NCBI GenBank assembly: GCA_020747015.1
Contig: JAGTJM010000015.1
Span: 372,001-436,000, forward strand
Reading direction: 5' to 3'
DNA length: 64,000 nt
Source of the DNA: Pyrenochaeta sp. MPI-SDFR-AT-0127
Lineage: Eukaryota; Ascomycota; Dothideomycetes; Pleosporales; Cucurbitariaceae
The position numbers were made by a program, and so were the translations under genes. The notes under the pieces are model-generated. The model saw only the letters and a program-made list of their open reading frames with translations. It did no database searches and was not told the DNA's origin. Positions 21,953 to 33,891 of the stretch are shown here, piece by piece. Position 1 is the first letter of the stretch. Every line of letters begins with the position of its first letter.

Positions 21953-24900
21953 CTCACCGACTCTAAGCATATGCAAGAATCGAGGAGACCTACCAGGGCA
22001 TAGATGGAGCAACCATGACGACATTGTTACTTTGTGCTACACACTTCGGAGTTATGTCACCGTATGCAAACGGAGCATTATCGGCGTTCAAAGCTTACCA
22101 CCTCCCAAGCAACCGATGGGGTGGAAGCGTGCATTTCACATGGTATCGGAGGTTCAACGAGAGGCATTTCTCCTCCTTACGAATTCGCTACTTGCTTAGT
22201 TCTGATCCCCTCCAAGCGCTGGAGCGTGGTTATCGATCGTTTTTGTTTTTGATACCAGGTTACATTTCCTTATACAGTATGTACAACGTTCTGCCTAACA
22301 AGGTCACCAGTGCTGCACATGCACTGGTGATGGGCTGGACAGATCAGATCTTGTCTTTGAGTTCACGAGGGTTCTATTCAATCAAACCACTGTTTCAGAT
22401 TTTCCCAGCAATTCTTTCATGCTCCAACTTGCTCGTGATTCCTGTCATCATGGACCGAGATTGTGCCTTTCCGTCTCCTCCGGTGTACTATGATGATGCC
22501 GAGATTACCGCTCGTCGTGCACTGCCCTACCTTCCACTCCACCCCACTTGCCTCCGCACCATAGCCTGTTCCTCGTTCTTCCCAAACACTCGGCAGCCCA
22601 CTAGGAGTACGAAGTGCCATCGTTGTGCATTTCCCACACTGCTATCAAGGACCCACAATACCCCAAATTGATGACCGTGACCCCGGTGCTGGCATGAGAA
22701 GGACCGTCTTTTCGCCTCCTGCATCCCCGCTCCATCCATGTCCCTGCCAATATCTCAAACATCGATCATCAAAGGTGACGACGGGCCGTTACGACGCCCC
22801 TCCTTATAGCTACCCCTCATATCTCTCCTTGCCCCTCCACTACGAACTGCTCAAAAAATGGTCAACAACATGATTCGGCAAATGCAAACGATCACCCGCC
22901 TTTACTCATTTGCACCAATGCGACTGACCACTCACATCACGTCTCTGCGCCCCGCCACTTAGCGTAGCCCTCGTAGATCTTCATAACACTTTCTGACTGA
23001 GGAAGTCACCCACATCAGAAAGCTCGCGCCATTTTCTGCAGTGTGCGGGTGTGCTTGGCAACATGCAGAATGGTGGCATACTTGGGCACAAACCCAGTGT
23101 GGGCGTATGCGGCTCGACAACACTCCAAGAATGCGCAAGTACGTCGTTGTGCATGAAGTGGATAAGGCGCTATAGCATGCAGGTGTCGTGTTAGCGAGGG
23201 CACAGGTGAGGTAAGATGACGGTAGCACAGCATGCCATCTCGTCATTGGCCAGGGTGTAGATCCCGTCGTGACACTGCCCTCGCGGTATGTATCTATTTT
23301 TGCGATGTACGACACAAGCAAGGAGCGTAGATCTCAGCAGAGGTGATGGCCGTCTTGACCCTGCATTTGTGTGCTGGTTGGAGCACAAACCGTTGCACAT
23401 CAATATTGACGGAAGCCTCGCGCCGAAGGATTCCCATACATGTGGGTACCGGGGGCGCTGCAAGATGCAGGGCGTTCGGATATCGGTTGCATCAGGAATC
23501 CTAGCAGACACGCATCGAACGAACGGCTCCACATTAGCTTTGCCAACGGACACAACAAATTTCGTGACACAGACATTCAAACACCTCGGCAATGAAAAAC
23601 AGTCGACTAAGTACTTGTATCTCATGACGTTCGACAAGCGCTGCCTCTTAGTCAACAAATCATCCTTGACTGGGACCCTGATAGGTCGATGTGGAGATCG
23701 CAGATAATCGTATCGATATAATCTCACCGTCAAACGATCTTCATTCGTCCGCACACTCGGCATTTCTTGCCCCTATAACAATCCTGCCCGGTGAGCTTTG
23801 TATGGCAGATCTCCACAGAATTTTCAAAAACTGCACAATTGATTGGGGGAGGGCCACCGGTCATGGTTTCGTGAATGGGCAAAGATGTTCTGCTGGGAGA
23901 CAAATACCCGACCAGTAGCACGCCTGATTGTGGCCAAACGATCTACAACACGGCAAAGCTGGACAAGCTCGGCTGGAAGGTACCGCCATCGGTGCCCGCT
24001 CAGTTGCTTTTTCGCGAGTACTAATCCACCAAGTGCAGTTCGTCTCGGCCTACTTCGCGCACGACGACATCATGTCCTGAGGCGGTAAGCGGGACCAGCG
24101 ACTCGTTGGGCCCATACTCAAGACCATGCGGGTGGCCGTACATTGCTCACCGCTTACCGCATTCCAGGGCAGTGTACTTTGGGTCGACCTGTGACGCTGG
24201 CGTTGCTGACATATCTGCTCCTAAACTGGGCTTCTTATCCTCGCCGCTGTTTCGCGCCGTTTGTGGACGGAGCACCGCTCTTCTGGAAAGCTTAATGAGA
24301 GAAAAATGTGGAGTCTTCTCTCTCCCCCTTCTGCTTGCTCCACATGGGAAATCCAATCACTGGCCTTCGGACCAAGCGGCCTGAGGAGCGGAGTGCCCTC
24401 CGGAGTTGCGCACACCGAAGGCACAGGATCGAACAAATTTCGCTGCCAAATTCAACGTAATAGACACATCGTTCGACAAACTACGTCAGTGGCGATATTA
24501 CCCAAGACTAAGAGCTAGGGTTGCAGGAGGAGCCCTGCTCCCGCTCACGTGTAGTGCGATCAGAGCAAGGCGAGGCAAGGCTGTCCATGTTTTCCTTTCG
24601 GAGTCGACTCGGTGCATGTGTGAGAAGAAAACGGCCTACATGGTAGAGAACATTTTCTTGCTGACGGGTATGCCGGGCTGATGGCTGAGAAAAGCTTCCC
24701 ACCAACAACCACTTCGTATTCCCAAGGCGGTTGAGGAGGCCCGAAACGAGACCTCTCCGTGTAGCAGAATGTTTCTCCACAGATATATCCGCGGAAATGC
24801 ATAGAAAGTGTTCGCTTTCGCATCTTGAAGCGTACATCATCCGTGGCACCCCCGCACGGTAAACACACATAACCACGGCAGTAATAGTCAACCTCGTCTT

Positions 24901-25568
24901 CCAACGCCAGTACTTTTACCGGATCCTCAAACACTCCCAGTAGCCATGGCACGGGTCTAATTATTGTGGAACAAAAAAGGCCCACATGTATGCTTCTTTT
25001 CGTACCCAGCTGACCATGCATCCTGCGTCGGAAGATCGACAAAAAGGCATTGTGGAGTGCCTGAGCAGTGAGTGATAACGGACGTGTTCAAGAATTGTAG
25101 CGGGATTGGGCAAATCACAAAGCTTGCAGAGATGGAAGCGCTACATCGCGATACTTGCCGTTGCTTCCGGTGGTCCACTGTGGAGGCTGGCTTGTCAGGA
25201 ATATGCTCGACCTCCGAACAGCCCCGGTAAATCTAACTTGCCAACAGGATGCAGGTCAACTCTCGTATTTGCGGCGAATAGTAAGTAAAACTCAGGCGTA
25301 GGTTTGAGGCAGGTGACTAGCTTTGTTGCAATGACGACTGCCAACTTTGTAGTTTCAAGGCTCTTCGAGGTTGAGATATTACTGCTGGACGGAAAACGTG
25401 GTACACTGACTTAACACTGACATTTGACGCAACCCAGCGACGTTCCATCTTGCTGACAGCCACACAGAGGCCGTAAAAATGAACGTGTGGAATGGCAGAA
25501 CCTTCGATAAACAATACAGCGACCAGACCAGCAATCTTCGACCACACTGCCCAAGCCTGACTGGCCCC
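21953..25568. other. Gene-poor stretch of 3.6 kb
   Basis: Frames up to about 218 codons exist on both strands (22015-22671 plus, 23763-23191 minus, 25042-24560 minus), but none has a recognisable domain, signal peptide or consistent splice sites. Base composition is balanced and not the AT-rich signature of RIP-mutated repeats. The left end is presumably 3' UTR of the gene ending at 21952. I see no tRNA or other RNA gene. Confidence 0.45.
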
Positions 25569-26396
25569 CTACTCTCCTCCTCCACCCCCACCTCCGCCGC
25601 TATACTTTGATCTTTCCGCTGCTCTCTGTTGCATTCTCCTCAGCATAACACAAGCTGTCAGCACCGCCAGCGCCTCATCCTCCTCGCGTGCATCGACCAG
25701 CAGCACACCCCCAGTGATCCAACTGCCCCATCTTTGCGCATATCGCCCCACAACCACTTGCTTGGGGCCGACTTTCTTGAGCAGCGTCATCCTGTTCGCT
25801 TTATACTTTGAGTTGCAGCGCCAGGAATATGTGATGCTATCCTTCACCCATTCGTTGGTGCGTTTGTACCATTTGACCGGTGCCATGGTAATGGGGTGCG
25901 ATGAGTGCGGCGACTGCGCAGGAAATGAGAGAAAAGCTTTGGAAAATGATGCAGCGCCATGCTTCCAGGTTGCTACGTCCTCGGCTGACTGTAGATCCAT
26001 CATCGTCATCTCAGAGCTATACCAGTGCTTGCCCCGGAGCCGGTAAACTGGGTTGGCAGCGAGACTCTTGTTCTCCGAGAGCGAACGTGCATTGTCGCGG
26101 AACTCATCGGTGATCTCGTCATTGGCGATTGGGGCGGTAAGAGATGAAGTGATATCTATGATGTTTACCTCCTTGGAGAACAGGTTGTGTCGTAGAATGT
26201 AGAAGACGCGGTTCGGAGCGAATTTCGATGCGTCGACTGAAGTGTCCTTCTCAATATCGCCTTCGTCAGATGAGGAATCATGGTCCGAGTCGAATCCCGT
26301 CTCGGCTTTCTTGATGCCTTTGTCGATGATTGGCTCGTCTTGCTGGTTGAGCACGGGATACTTCTCTGGATCGTGGGTGGTGATTCTCGGTGCCAT
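25569..26396 (-). CDS. Tubby C-terminal/LURP-one-like fungal protein, unknown function
   Basis: Single exon, 275 aa from ATG at 26396 (MAPRITTHDPEKYP). After a Ser/Asp-rich N-terminal third (SDHDSSSDEGDIEKD) comes a beta-rich region: NRVFYILRHNLFSKEVNIID, NPVYRLRGKHWYSSEMTMMD, MAPVKWYKRTNEWVKDSITY, YKANRMTLLKKVGPKQVVVG and WGSWITGGVLLVDAREED. It ends with a helix (EALAVLTACVMLRRMQQR) and a poly-Gly tail. The repeated beta strands followed by a hydrophobic C-terminal helix fit tubby C-terminal-like/LURP-one-related folds, which often act as membrane or phosphoinositide tethers. The assignment rests on fold pattern only and the function is unknown. No neighbour suggests a pathway. Confidence 0.72.
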   Translation of the reverse strand: MAPRITTHDPEKYPVLNQQDEPIIDKGIKKAETGFDSDHDSSSDEGDIEKDTSVDASKFAPNRVFYILRHNLFSKEVNIIDITSSLTAPIANDEITDEFRDNARSLSENKSLAANPVYRLRGKHWYSSEMTMMDLQSAEDVATWKHGAASFSKAFLSFPAQSPHSSHPITMAPVKWYKRTNEWVKDSITYSWRCNSKYKANRMTLLKKVGPKQVVVGRYAQRWGSWITGGVLLVDAREEDEALAVLTACVMLRRMQQRAAERSKYSGGGGGGGGE

Positions 26397-27950
26397 AATG
26401 GTCGATATCAAGACAATCGTGGTCTAAACTAGGCTTGTTTGTTCAATAGACTGACACCTTGCCCTGTTGTCGTCGCTGCCCATCGCACCCATACTTATAT
26501 CTCCTCTTAACCTCGTCACACAACTTCTGCCTACGCTTCCACACCACATTCATGGCAGTGTCTCCTCATGAAGCTGTAACTTTTTCGCATTAGCAGCTCG
26601 TATTCCGCATCCAAGGTTCACTGCGCTGCATCGTTGGCCACGGGGCTGAGGAAAAGCAAAGCGTTGATAGGTCGTGACTGGACGCCACCGTTCAGCCGCT
26701 CCCTCTCAACAGCCACGATCGCTGCCTTAGGATCGGCACGCGAGTACGCTCCTGGGCATAATCTACATTTGGGAATGCGATAGCTGTGCAAGGCATATCT
26801 GCGATATCTCGATGACATGTGTGGAGCTCCGAGGGGACGCTGTTGTGCCGCATCACCTAACGGCACGCATAATGTTGAAACGGAGTAAGCAGCCATGATA
26901 GACTCATCCAGTCGAATAACCTTTGGACACGCAGTGGAAGATAAGCACAGTGTTGTCGCTGACGCCGAATCCTTGAGTATTTCGCATTTGGCATTGAGGG
27001 TGTCAATCTAGTTTGTCATCTGAACAAGTGGTGGGAGAGTGAAGAGTAGGTCACGTGCGCCACTAAGTTGGATGAAGATTAGGTTGTCGAAGCACTCTCC
27101 ACTCCTTCCACCATCGGCATCCCTGTGAATATCATCCAAATTAGATCATTGTGCATTTTAGCTCATCTCCAGTCTGCTCTACTCTCTATAGAAGTACTTT
27201 TGTCACGGCTTTGAGAGTCAATGCTTCTTGTCATGCTCTTCTCATTCGACAAAGGAACTGTGGCTGCTGATGTTCGCAAATCTATGCAGCTTTCACACAT
27301 TATTCGCCTTCTATTTTCATCAACTACGTGGATTTATGGCCTGTATTGATAGTATTGCAGAAGCCTCGAGTGCGCGCGAGTCTTCTCATGTCTATTATGC
27401 CAGGCAAGAGCACGTTCACAAAATCCTCACTCTCCCAAAGATCACGAGCTGTGCATCAGCCTCCACAGCGGGTTGAGGAAGCCTTTTCTCTGAGCCAAAA
27501 TAGCTTTTGAACGATGGTCATGACACACTTAAGCAGCCTTGCATTTCAGGCGCGCCGCTCAGCCTCGCTTGGTGTAGACTGTTTGGGACGAAGCGTGTTT
27601 CAAATGCATGAGATATCTCCGCTTAGGAGAAATCAGGATCTTTGATCCCTGAAGCTCGTCCAACAGAGATGAAGGAAACGCAAATGAGAGAAACAGACGT
27701 GCGGCTTGTGGCTTTCCTGATGCACATGCCAGGACTCGCGAAAACTAGCAATGCCCCAAAATGATGTACTCTTATAACATTCTAAACCAACTGAGCAGAA
27801 TGACGGATGACAGGGTGAGTCCGCTACGAGTTACGGTTCAGCCGGATATTTTGGAGACCCCTCGCGAGTACGTGCCGCATCATTAGTTCCTCGGAGAGAT
27901 TGACGTTAGCATGTTGAGGCCTTCGCTTGTTCTTATTCCACAATAGAGCC
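26397..27950. other. Intergenic region, no supported gene
   Basis: About 1.55 kb between divergent genes (tubby-like to the left, membrane protein to the right). Short frames only; presumably contains both promoters. Confidence 0.5.
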
Positions 27951-29333
27951 ATGCAGTACGGTCATAGCTACAGGCATGCGTCGCAAGACTTCGAGAACGT
28001 CAATCACCATCGAAGTGACAGCAATGATGAAGCTACGACTGCGATGCTGTCACGTGCTGCACCGACCTCTCAGTACGAAGCATATCGCCCACCAATTCAG
28101 TATGAAACAGTTCCAGGAAGGAATCGATTGTCTATGAGCATATCACCACTTTCGGCGCATACATCAACAGTCCCAGCTTTTCTACCAATCTCATCAGCAT
28201 CCTCTGCTTTTCTCTCGCCTTCTGAGCCCCAACAGTCTCAGTCTTCTCCGCCATCCCCAGGTTTCCGAGCGCGTCTTTTTGGAGGCAGAGATGGCAGTAA
28301 CATGCCCTACCAAGAGAACGTAGCTTGGGCAAATTCAACACAATTCCGCACAGCTGCGTCTAAAGGGACAGAACAGAACTACGAGATACAGACTGTAGAA
28401 GCACTTGACGCAGACAGACCGTCAAAGCAGTACTTCCGCAGCGCCCGGCATTTTCACGAACCTTGGAGGCCTGGAGTGTGGGTGCCGCTGCCGGGTAAAG
28501 GCTTGGGAGCACTGGGCCTGGTAGTTCTTTGGACTACTGGATCGGCTATCATAATCGTCTTCAGCAACGGGACTAGACCGGATGAATGGAAAATCGGCAA
28601 TGATCCCGTCCAGCCTCAAGTGTACATCTCTGTCTTTGAGATGATTATGAACCTCCTTATGTTCTATGCGCTTGCAGAAGGAATAGTCATAGCCTGGTGG
28701 CGAAGGCTGTTGCATGGGACGTCTGTGAGTGCCTGCAGACGTTCACAAGGTAGTTCCACAGTGCTGACTTTACTAGCTTGCAGATGTATATGATATCCAT
28801 GAGTCGTCTTATCTATGGTCGGCAGTTCGGCGAATGGCTCGTTTGCAGTTCAACTCTGTATCTATCGGTAAGTCTGGATTTTGCCCATATGCAGTTAGCT
28901 TTATTCCCATCTTGTGCGGCTAATAAGACTGCTAGCTACATTACTTACTATACTCTCTTGTATCAGAGGCCCATTGTTTCAACGCTCCATGATCATATCC
29001 AATGGTATCTACCGAACTAATACCGTCCATGTTGTCCTGGGCGTCATCATTTCCATAGCAGGCGTCCTCGCAATACTACCTCTATACTATGGTTTCTGGG
29101 AATTAGGAAGGAAAGTCAGCTTGAACCCACTGGAAATCGCCCGTGCATTTGGCGCTCCGCTGTTTGACGGACTGGATGGTAACATGACGGCAAGTGGAAT
29201 CGAGATTGAGCGAGGTGCAACTTCAGTGCGATACGGAGCGCTAGAGAGGTTGGGGTGCGAAAAGGTATTGAGGATTGGCGATTCAAGTAGGGCGAATGTG
29301 AGGACTCCATGGCAAGGAGAAATCTTCGGATAG
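27951..29333 (+). CDS. Multi-pass membrane protein, fungal DUF3176-like
   Basis: Three exons: 27951-28724, 28777-28867 and 28936-29333, total 420 aa, with introns of 52 and 68 nt. The first ~170 residues are Ser/Pro/Gln-rich and likely cytosolic. Hydrophobic spans follow: GLGALGLVVLWTTGSAIIIV, VYISVFEMIMNLLMFYALAE, a span after the RGPLFQR stretch, and VHVVLGVIISIAGVLAILPL. The motifs RRLLHGTS, RGPLFQRS and the terminal ELGRKVSLNPLEIARAFGAP are typical of a large family of fungal plasma-membrane proteins (DUF3176-like) of unknown function. This member is shorter than most because the large extracellular loop is reduced. The exon 2 acceptor at 28776 (TACTAG) was chosen because it keeps the conserved frame. 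Confidence 0.8.
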
Positions 29334-29664
29334 GTCTGTTCATTTTGTGTCTTGCGATGCTTCTTCCTTCGAATGGGATGGTCCACACATAGACACCATT
29401 GTTCTGAATCCTATCTAGCACATATCGATCAGCGAAATACTTTTGCTTCATGTCAACCTTGAGCACTAATTCCTCGGATTATCAAGGTGCAGTGCGATAG
29501 CGTCGGGCAGCATCGAGAACAGGAAATCACAACATCTCCTCCACATTGATATCGCACCACCTTACTCAACTGGAAAGCATTTACGATACATTGCATCACA
29601 TGGATCAGCCATCCCATCACCTCGATCTCCCGAAACCTCAGCTTCTTTCCCCAGTTCTCCCACC
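29334..29664. other. Convergent 3' ends, no supported gene
   Basis: A 331-nt gap between the stop of the rightward membrane-protein gene and the stop of the leftward small gene. Both 3' UTRs must fit here; nothing else seen. Confidence 0.5.
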
Positions 29665-30140
29665 CTATCCTTCTCCCGCCTCCCCAGCATTCGCCCGCTT
29701 CGCGTCTCTGAACATCATCCTGCCAATCTCTCGTTCCACAATCACCAGCAGCTTCATCAATACTTTTTTCCTTGAAATACCCATCTCCGGCCCGAGAACA
29801 AGATACTTGGCACCGTCCTTTCCCATGCTATACAGAGAGGCGCAGAACGCATGTGAGTCATTGGGAGGTTTGGGGTGTCGACCGAGGATGCATGTCGGAT
29901 GCCTTGAGGGAAAGAGAATCCAGGACAGCGCTGGGAGGAGGGTTAGTACGGGATACGAAACACGAGAGATACGCAGAGATGTGAGGAGAAGGAGAAAAGG
30001 GGGGGGGGGGGTATCTTACTTTCGATGAGATTCGCCAGATACAGGATTTCTGCTTCATCTTCTCCTCGCAGGTTTGGAAGTGCTTCTCTGAACCGTCCCA
30101 GGTGTTCGGGTATCGTGGTCGTAGTGGCTGCCATGGCCAT
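29665..30140 (-). CDS. Small two-exon protein of unknown function
   Basis: Exons 30140-30020 and 29930-29665 give 128 aa. The donor is GTAAGA, the acceptor CCCAG, and the 89-nt intron holds a TACTAAC branch site. Exon 1 reads MAMAATTTTIPEHLGRFREA and continues through a helical, acidic stretch ending AEILYLANLIE. Exon 2 gives CILGRHPKPPNDSHAFCASL, then MGKDGAKYLVLGPEMGISRK and a helical VLMKLLVIVEREIGRMMF, ending Ala/Glu-rich. The two exons are in different frames and join cleanly with codon periodicity on both sides, which is why I call it. I do not recognise the family. No signal peptide or membrane span is evident. Confidence 0.62.
29999..30011. repeat. Homopolymer G13 (C13 on the coding strand)
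   Basis: Thirteen consecutive G on the plus strand, inside the intron of the small leftward gene and about ten bases from its 5' splice site. Such runs vary in length between isolates and are common sequencing-error sites. Confidence 0.95.
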
Positions 30141-30984
30141 TTCCTTTTCCAAGGAGTTTGAAAATAGGAGAGACAAGACAAGCAATTTAGACAAGAAAAG
30201 ACTTAGAAGGCGACTGTGGAGTATTTCACATCGTAATTGACTGAGATGACGGAAATGTTTGCTCACACCACAGTGAGGCGGGAACAAGGAGAATGGGGTA
30301 CACGAAGCAAACTTTGTGGCACCTTTTTGCAAGTGAGTAAGATTATCACCAGACTTGGAATGGAAAAAATACTTCTAAAACTATACGAAACTATCTTAAT
30401 TCAGTATCTTTAGGTTCTGAACGTGCCGCAAATTAGCAGTACCCTTTGCATCATTGAAACCATCGTAATGCCGGCACATGGGTGTGTTCATGTTGGGACT
30501 GCCAGTTTGAAAGTTCTTTGGGTTATATTGTTGCTTGATTTGGGAATGTTCAAAAGTGAAAGGACCCCTGAATGTACTTATGTGCCTCTTTAGCTTTCTA
30601 CTTTCGATAGTCGGCCGTTTCCAACGCAGGCGTGGAAGAATCCACTACTCCATCACTTCGTGAAGCCGTAATCTCGGGCCGAAATCACGTATTGTCGGGA
30701 ACCTCCGGGTCACCGAATATGAAGCTAATGTGAGTTATGCAATACGGGTTTGAAGATGATCTTAGGATAGCGGGGCAGATTACAGGTCCGAGAGCAAGTT
30801 TGCAGTACTTCAACAAGAAATGAAGGCCTGGGGCTGAAGAAATTATAAATTCGCTAGCCAAAAGTGCAAGAGCAAACGCCATGATATATGCAACAAGACG
30901 CCATACTATGCAACATTACATATACAACATGCCAGCGTCCATAAATCCTCTATTCAATCACAACAACATGATTGCTATATTTCC
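30141..30984. other. Intergenic region, no supported gene
   Basis: About 840 nt between the small gene promoter side and the 3' end of the DHHC gene. A 65-codon minus-strand frame (30882-30685) with a hydrophobic start is the only mildly protein-like item and is too weak to call. Confidence 0.5.
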
Positions 30985-32932
30985 CTATTCATCCCACTCT
31001 CCCCATTCCCCCTGTTTCTTTGACCCTTGTCTCTTGTCCTGGTTCGGAGTCTTCTTTCCCTTTGGCGCCGGGTCTAGAAAGCCTTCAGGGATGTCGTTCC
31101 AATTCTTGGTGCCCTTTGGCGGTGCTGCGACTGTTTTGGCTCGCTGCGCTTTCTTACGATCAGCTGCCTGCTCATCACTCGAGACCTCGTAGTCATCATC
31201 TTCATCTTCGGAGATGTAGTTGTATTGATCGAACTTTCTTCGGTCCATGTTCTGTAGTTGCACGTCGCCATCTGCATACATGCCATGCTCCCTTCCCAGG
31301 ATTTGATCCGCTTTGCTAGGGCTCCGTCGTCCCTCTCGCGGCGATCTCAGGACGCCATTGGAGGTGGTGAGATACTGGGCCTGTTCGCCATGGCGGAGTG
31401 GTGACTGCCACTCGGGCCGGCGGGTTGGTCGTGGTGCGGGTTGGACATACTGACCAGGCTGCCAGCCATCTGGGCCTCGAGTGGGACGCCTAAACTCTGC
31501 TTCAGTAGGAGAATCGACACCCCAGCCGGCAGCTCGCTCACGCTGCTTTTGTAGCTGTTCTTCTGCTTCTCTATCACGCTTTATTCGCTCTCGCGCTGCA
31601 AGCCACTTCGGGCTCGGCTCCCATGACCATCCATCTCCAGTGGTATTGCAGAGCGGAAGGAACCATCGTATTGGCGACGGTCCAAAAACGTGGCCCAGAT
31701 TGCGTTTGGGGCCCAGGTCAAATGCGTTGGGGAGCATCTCATTGTCCCTTTCATCCAAGTAGGTGTCGTAGCGATATTGATGCTGTTGGCGTTCACGATA
31801 TTCGTACGACTGATTGTTGGGTGCAGAGTACCCATTGCTCATAGGGACATGCCCAGGTACCGGAGAGCGAGATGTCGACCGCGACGGAACCTCGCCCTCT
31901 TCGGGTCTAGTTACTCCTGGTAAAGCGTTTGCGTGGATCTCACGCAATTGGTCGCCAATGCTCAGTCGTCCGTTGGCTTGAGCATCCAGGTAATTGCGGT
32001 CATTAAGATTATGCTTCATAGTTTGTCTGAGCGGTGATAAGTAGCGCGTCTTCTCCAGACTCTCAATCGTGGTTTGGCCGCGTATGGTGAGCCATAGATG
32101 CCAAGCGGTAAAACCAGAAATTACAATGCCAATAATTCCAGAAAGAACGGCAAGCAGGACGTAGTTGACAGGCATAAATGACTCGGTATATTGTCCATCG
32201 CTGAGGATCTCACTCCAAACCCATGTGGCGGATGTCGCGAAACAGGTCCAGCAGAAGAATGTCAGATACATGAGGAACAGCACAAAGGCCTTGTAGTTGT
32301 GAAGGCCAACGCAAGTAGCAAGCCAGGGACAGTGGTGGTCCATTTTCAGGACGCAGCGCTTGCACGTCGAGCAATGGTGGGAGCGGTCCGGCTTCTTGGA
32401 CTGGCACTTGTTGCAGAAGCGCAATTCGCCGGTAGAAGCCTTGACCGTGAATGACGTATACTGCTGCCCTCCTCCCTCCTGTGTTGGCAGGTGACTGTAG
32501 CCATTGTTGGTACTGAGTGGTGAGCCTGGATCGGTGAAGACGGCGGTCGTGTAGCTCCAATTGAGCATGAGGTAGAAGAAGACACCAAGCGCGGACGAGA
32601 ACTTGCCTAGTGCCAGTGTCAGCCATGTCCCCGTCGCTCAAAGTCCGCGGTGTCTCATGTAAATGTGCTACACATGCAGCATGCCACTAGGCGCTGTGCC
32701 GCATGATGCTGATATAATAAAGGAGATACACACCAGTCCAGACGTTCTTAGACGGCACGAAGCCGATGCCAGCCTCCACCCACACGGCCCAGGACGTCAA
32801 GCCGTAGACGAAGAGCAGCGGGAAGTATGTCACGGCGGTGCAGCAGTACCGCTCGACTTTCCTTGCCCAGACGCGGCGGCGCATCGTTCGCGAGGGGGAT
32901 GACGGGGGCGAGGGCGAGCCCAGCGTGGCCAT
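30985..32932 (-). CDS. pfa3: DHHC-type protein S-palmitoyltransferase (Pfa3-like)
   Basis: Exons 32932-32734 and 32606-30985 (intron 127 nt) give 606 aa. The first exon encodes the first two membrane spans (CCTAVTYFPLLFVYGLTSWA and the VWTG..YLM region across the junction). The Cys-rich domain reads FCNKCQSKKPDRSHHCSTCK then VLKMDHHCPWLATCVGLHNY, with the catalytic DHHC at about residues 156-159. Spans three and four follow, then a TTxE-like motif (GQTTIESLEKTRYLSP). The long C-terminus is cytosolic, charged and low-complexity. Family members attach palmitate to cysteines of membrane-associated proteins; Pfa3 acts on vacuolar Vac8 in yeast. The Pfa3 name rests on domain layout and is less certain than the enzyme class. 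Confidence 0.92.
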
Positions 32933-33891
32933 GGTTAAGGGCGCGTTGGCTTCCCGGGCATGTGGTGCAGTGATGCAGTGGTGCAGCGAGCAGACGTGAC
33001 TTTTTTGCGATTAGACTGCGTGACGTCGTCCCATGTACGGGCGGACGAGGGAAAGGGTTCCAGGCGGCCGACGATGCAGAGGACAAGAGATGCGTTGCAC
33101 ACAATGTTTCAGGGCGCAGCGCCGCCGAGCATGTTACACGCGACTCAAGGCAGCAGACGAGGACACGCTGGTAGCAATGGGCAAGGAGCAGAGGGACAAA
33201 CGACCACAGGTGACCAGCTCTGGCCGGCGGAAAAGGCACAACGGTTTGATGTCTGCGCGCTTCGTCCGGCGGCGTCGGCGTCGTCGTCGTGGTCGAACGG
33301 GGCGCGGACGCATGTCAGCTCAGCCCTGCCGGCAACCTGAGCCCCTAGACACGTGACCGCGGCGCGACATGGCAAGCAAAACTACCGGGCGCCAGAGAGA
33401 CGACGACGACTCTCGCAAGCTATATATTGCCAATGCCGTCGAGGCCTGTCAGGCGGTGCCTTCCCCAGCGCGGGCAGCGGTTGGCAACACTGACAGTCGC
33501 ACAGTCCAGATTGCTCCCGCCGTGGATCTACCTAGGATAATCATCATCCCTGACGAGCGACGCGGTTCAATCTAACATGGCTTGACACAGCTGTTACAAG
33601 ACCCAATCTTAGTCGACGATCCCGGCCTGTAACCACTCAGGTCGCTCCAGTGTTCGGCAGCGAGTGAGGATAAACGTCGCCGCGCCAGGGCTGCTGCGAG
33701 TGCGAGCCTGCCAAAGTGCAAACGACCTCCCACTGCCATTGCGCTGGCCAGCCCAGCTTCGTCTCTCCCTCTCTCTCTCTCTCTCTCTCTTCCCCCATTG
33801 TCCTGGTGCCTTCTCTTTGACCGCCTTTGTTTCGTGGACATGTGTTGACGCTCTCGTTCCCTCTCATTTCCTTTCCTTTCGTTTGCCCAGC
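32933..33891. other. Divergent promoter region, palmitoyltransferase / glycosyltransferase
   Basis: About 960 nt between divergent starts. The right part carries a long pyrimidine tract near the glycosyltransferase start, common near fungal transcription starts. No gene seen. Confidence 0.5.
33769..33791. repeat. (CT)n microsatellite in promoter/5' UTR
   Basis: Pure CT run of about 23 nt within a longer pyrimidine tract (33762-33796), some 100 nt upstream of the glycosyltransferase start codon. Confidence 0.9.

Noticed and set aside
22015..22671. 218-codon plus-strand frame
   Set aside because: No signal peptide, domain or conserved pattern; probably 3' UTR of the upstream gene.
24560..25042. 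Cys-containing 160-codon minus-strand frame
   Set aside because: Cysteines are irregular, with no signal peptide and no splice partners; considered as an effector and not supported.
30685..30882. 65-codon minus-strand frame with hydrophobic N-terminus
   Set aside because: Too short and without cysteine pattern, homology or splice evidence.
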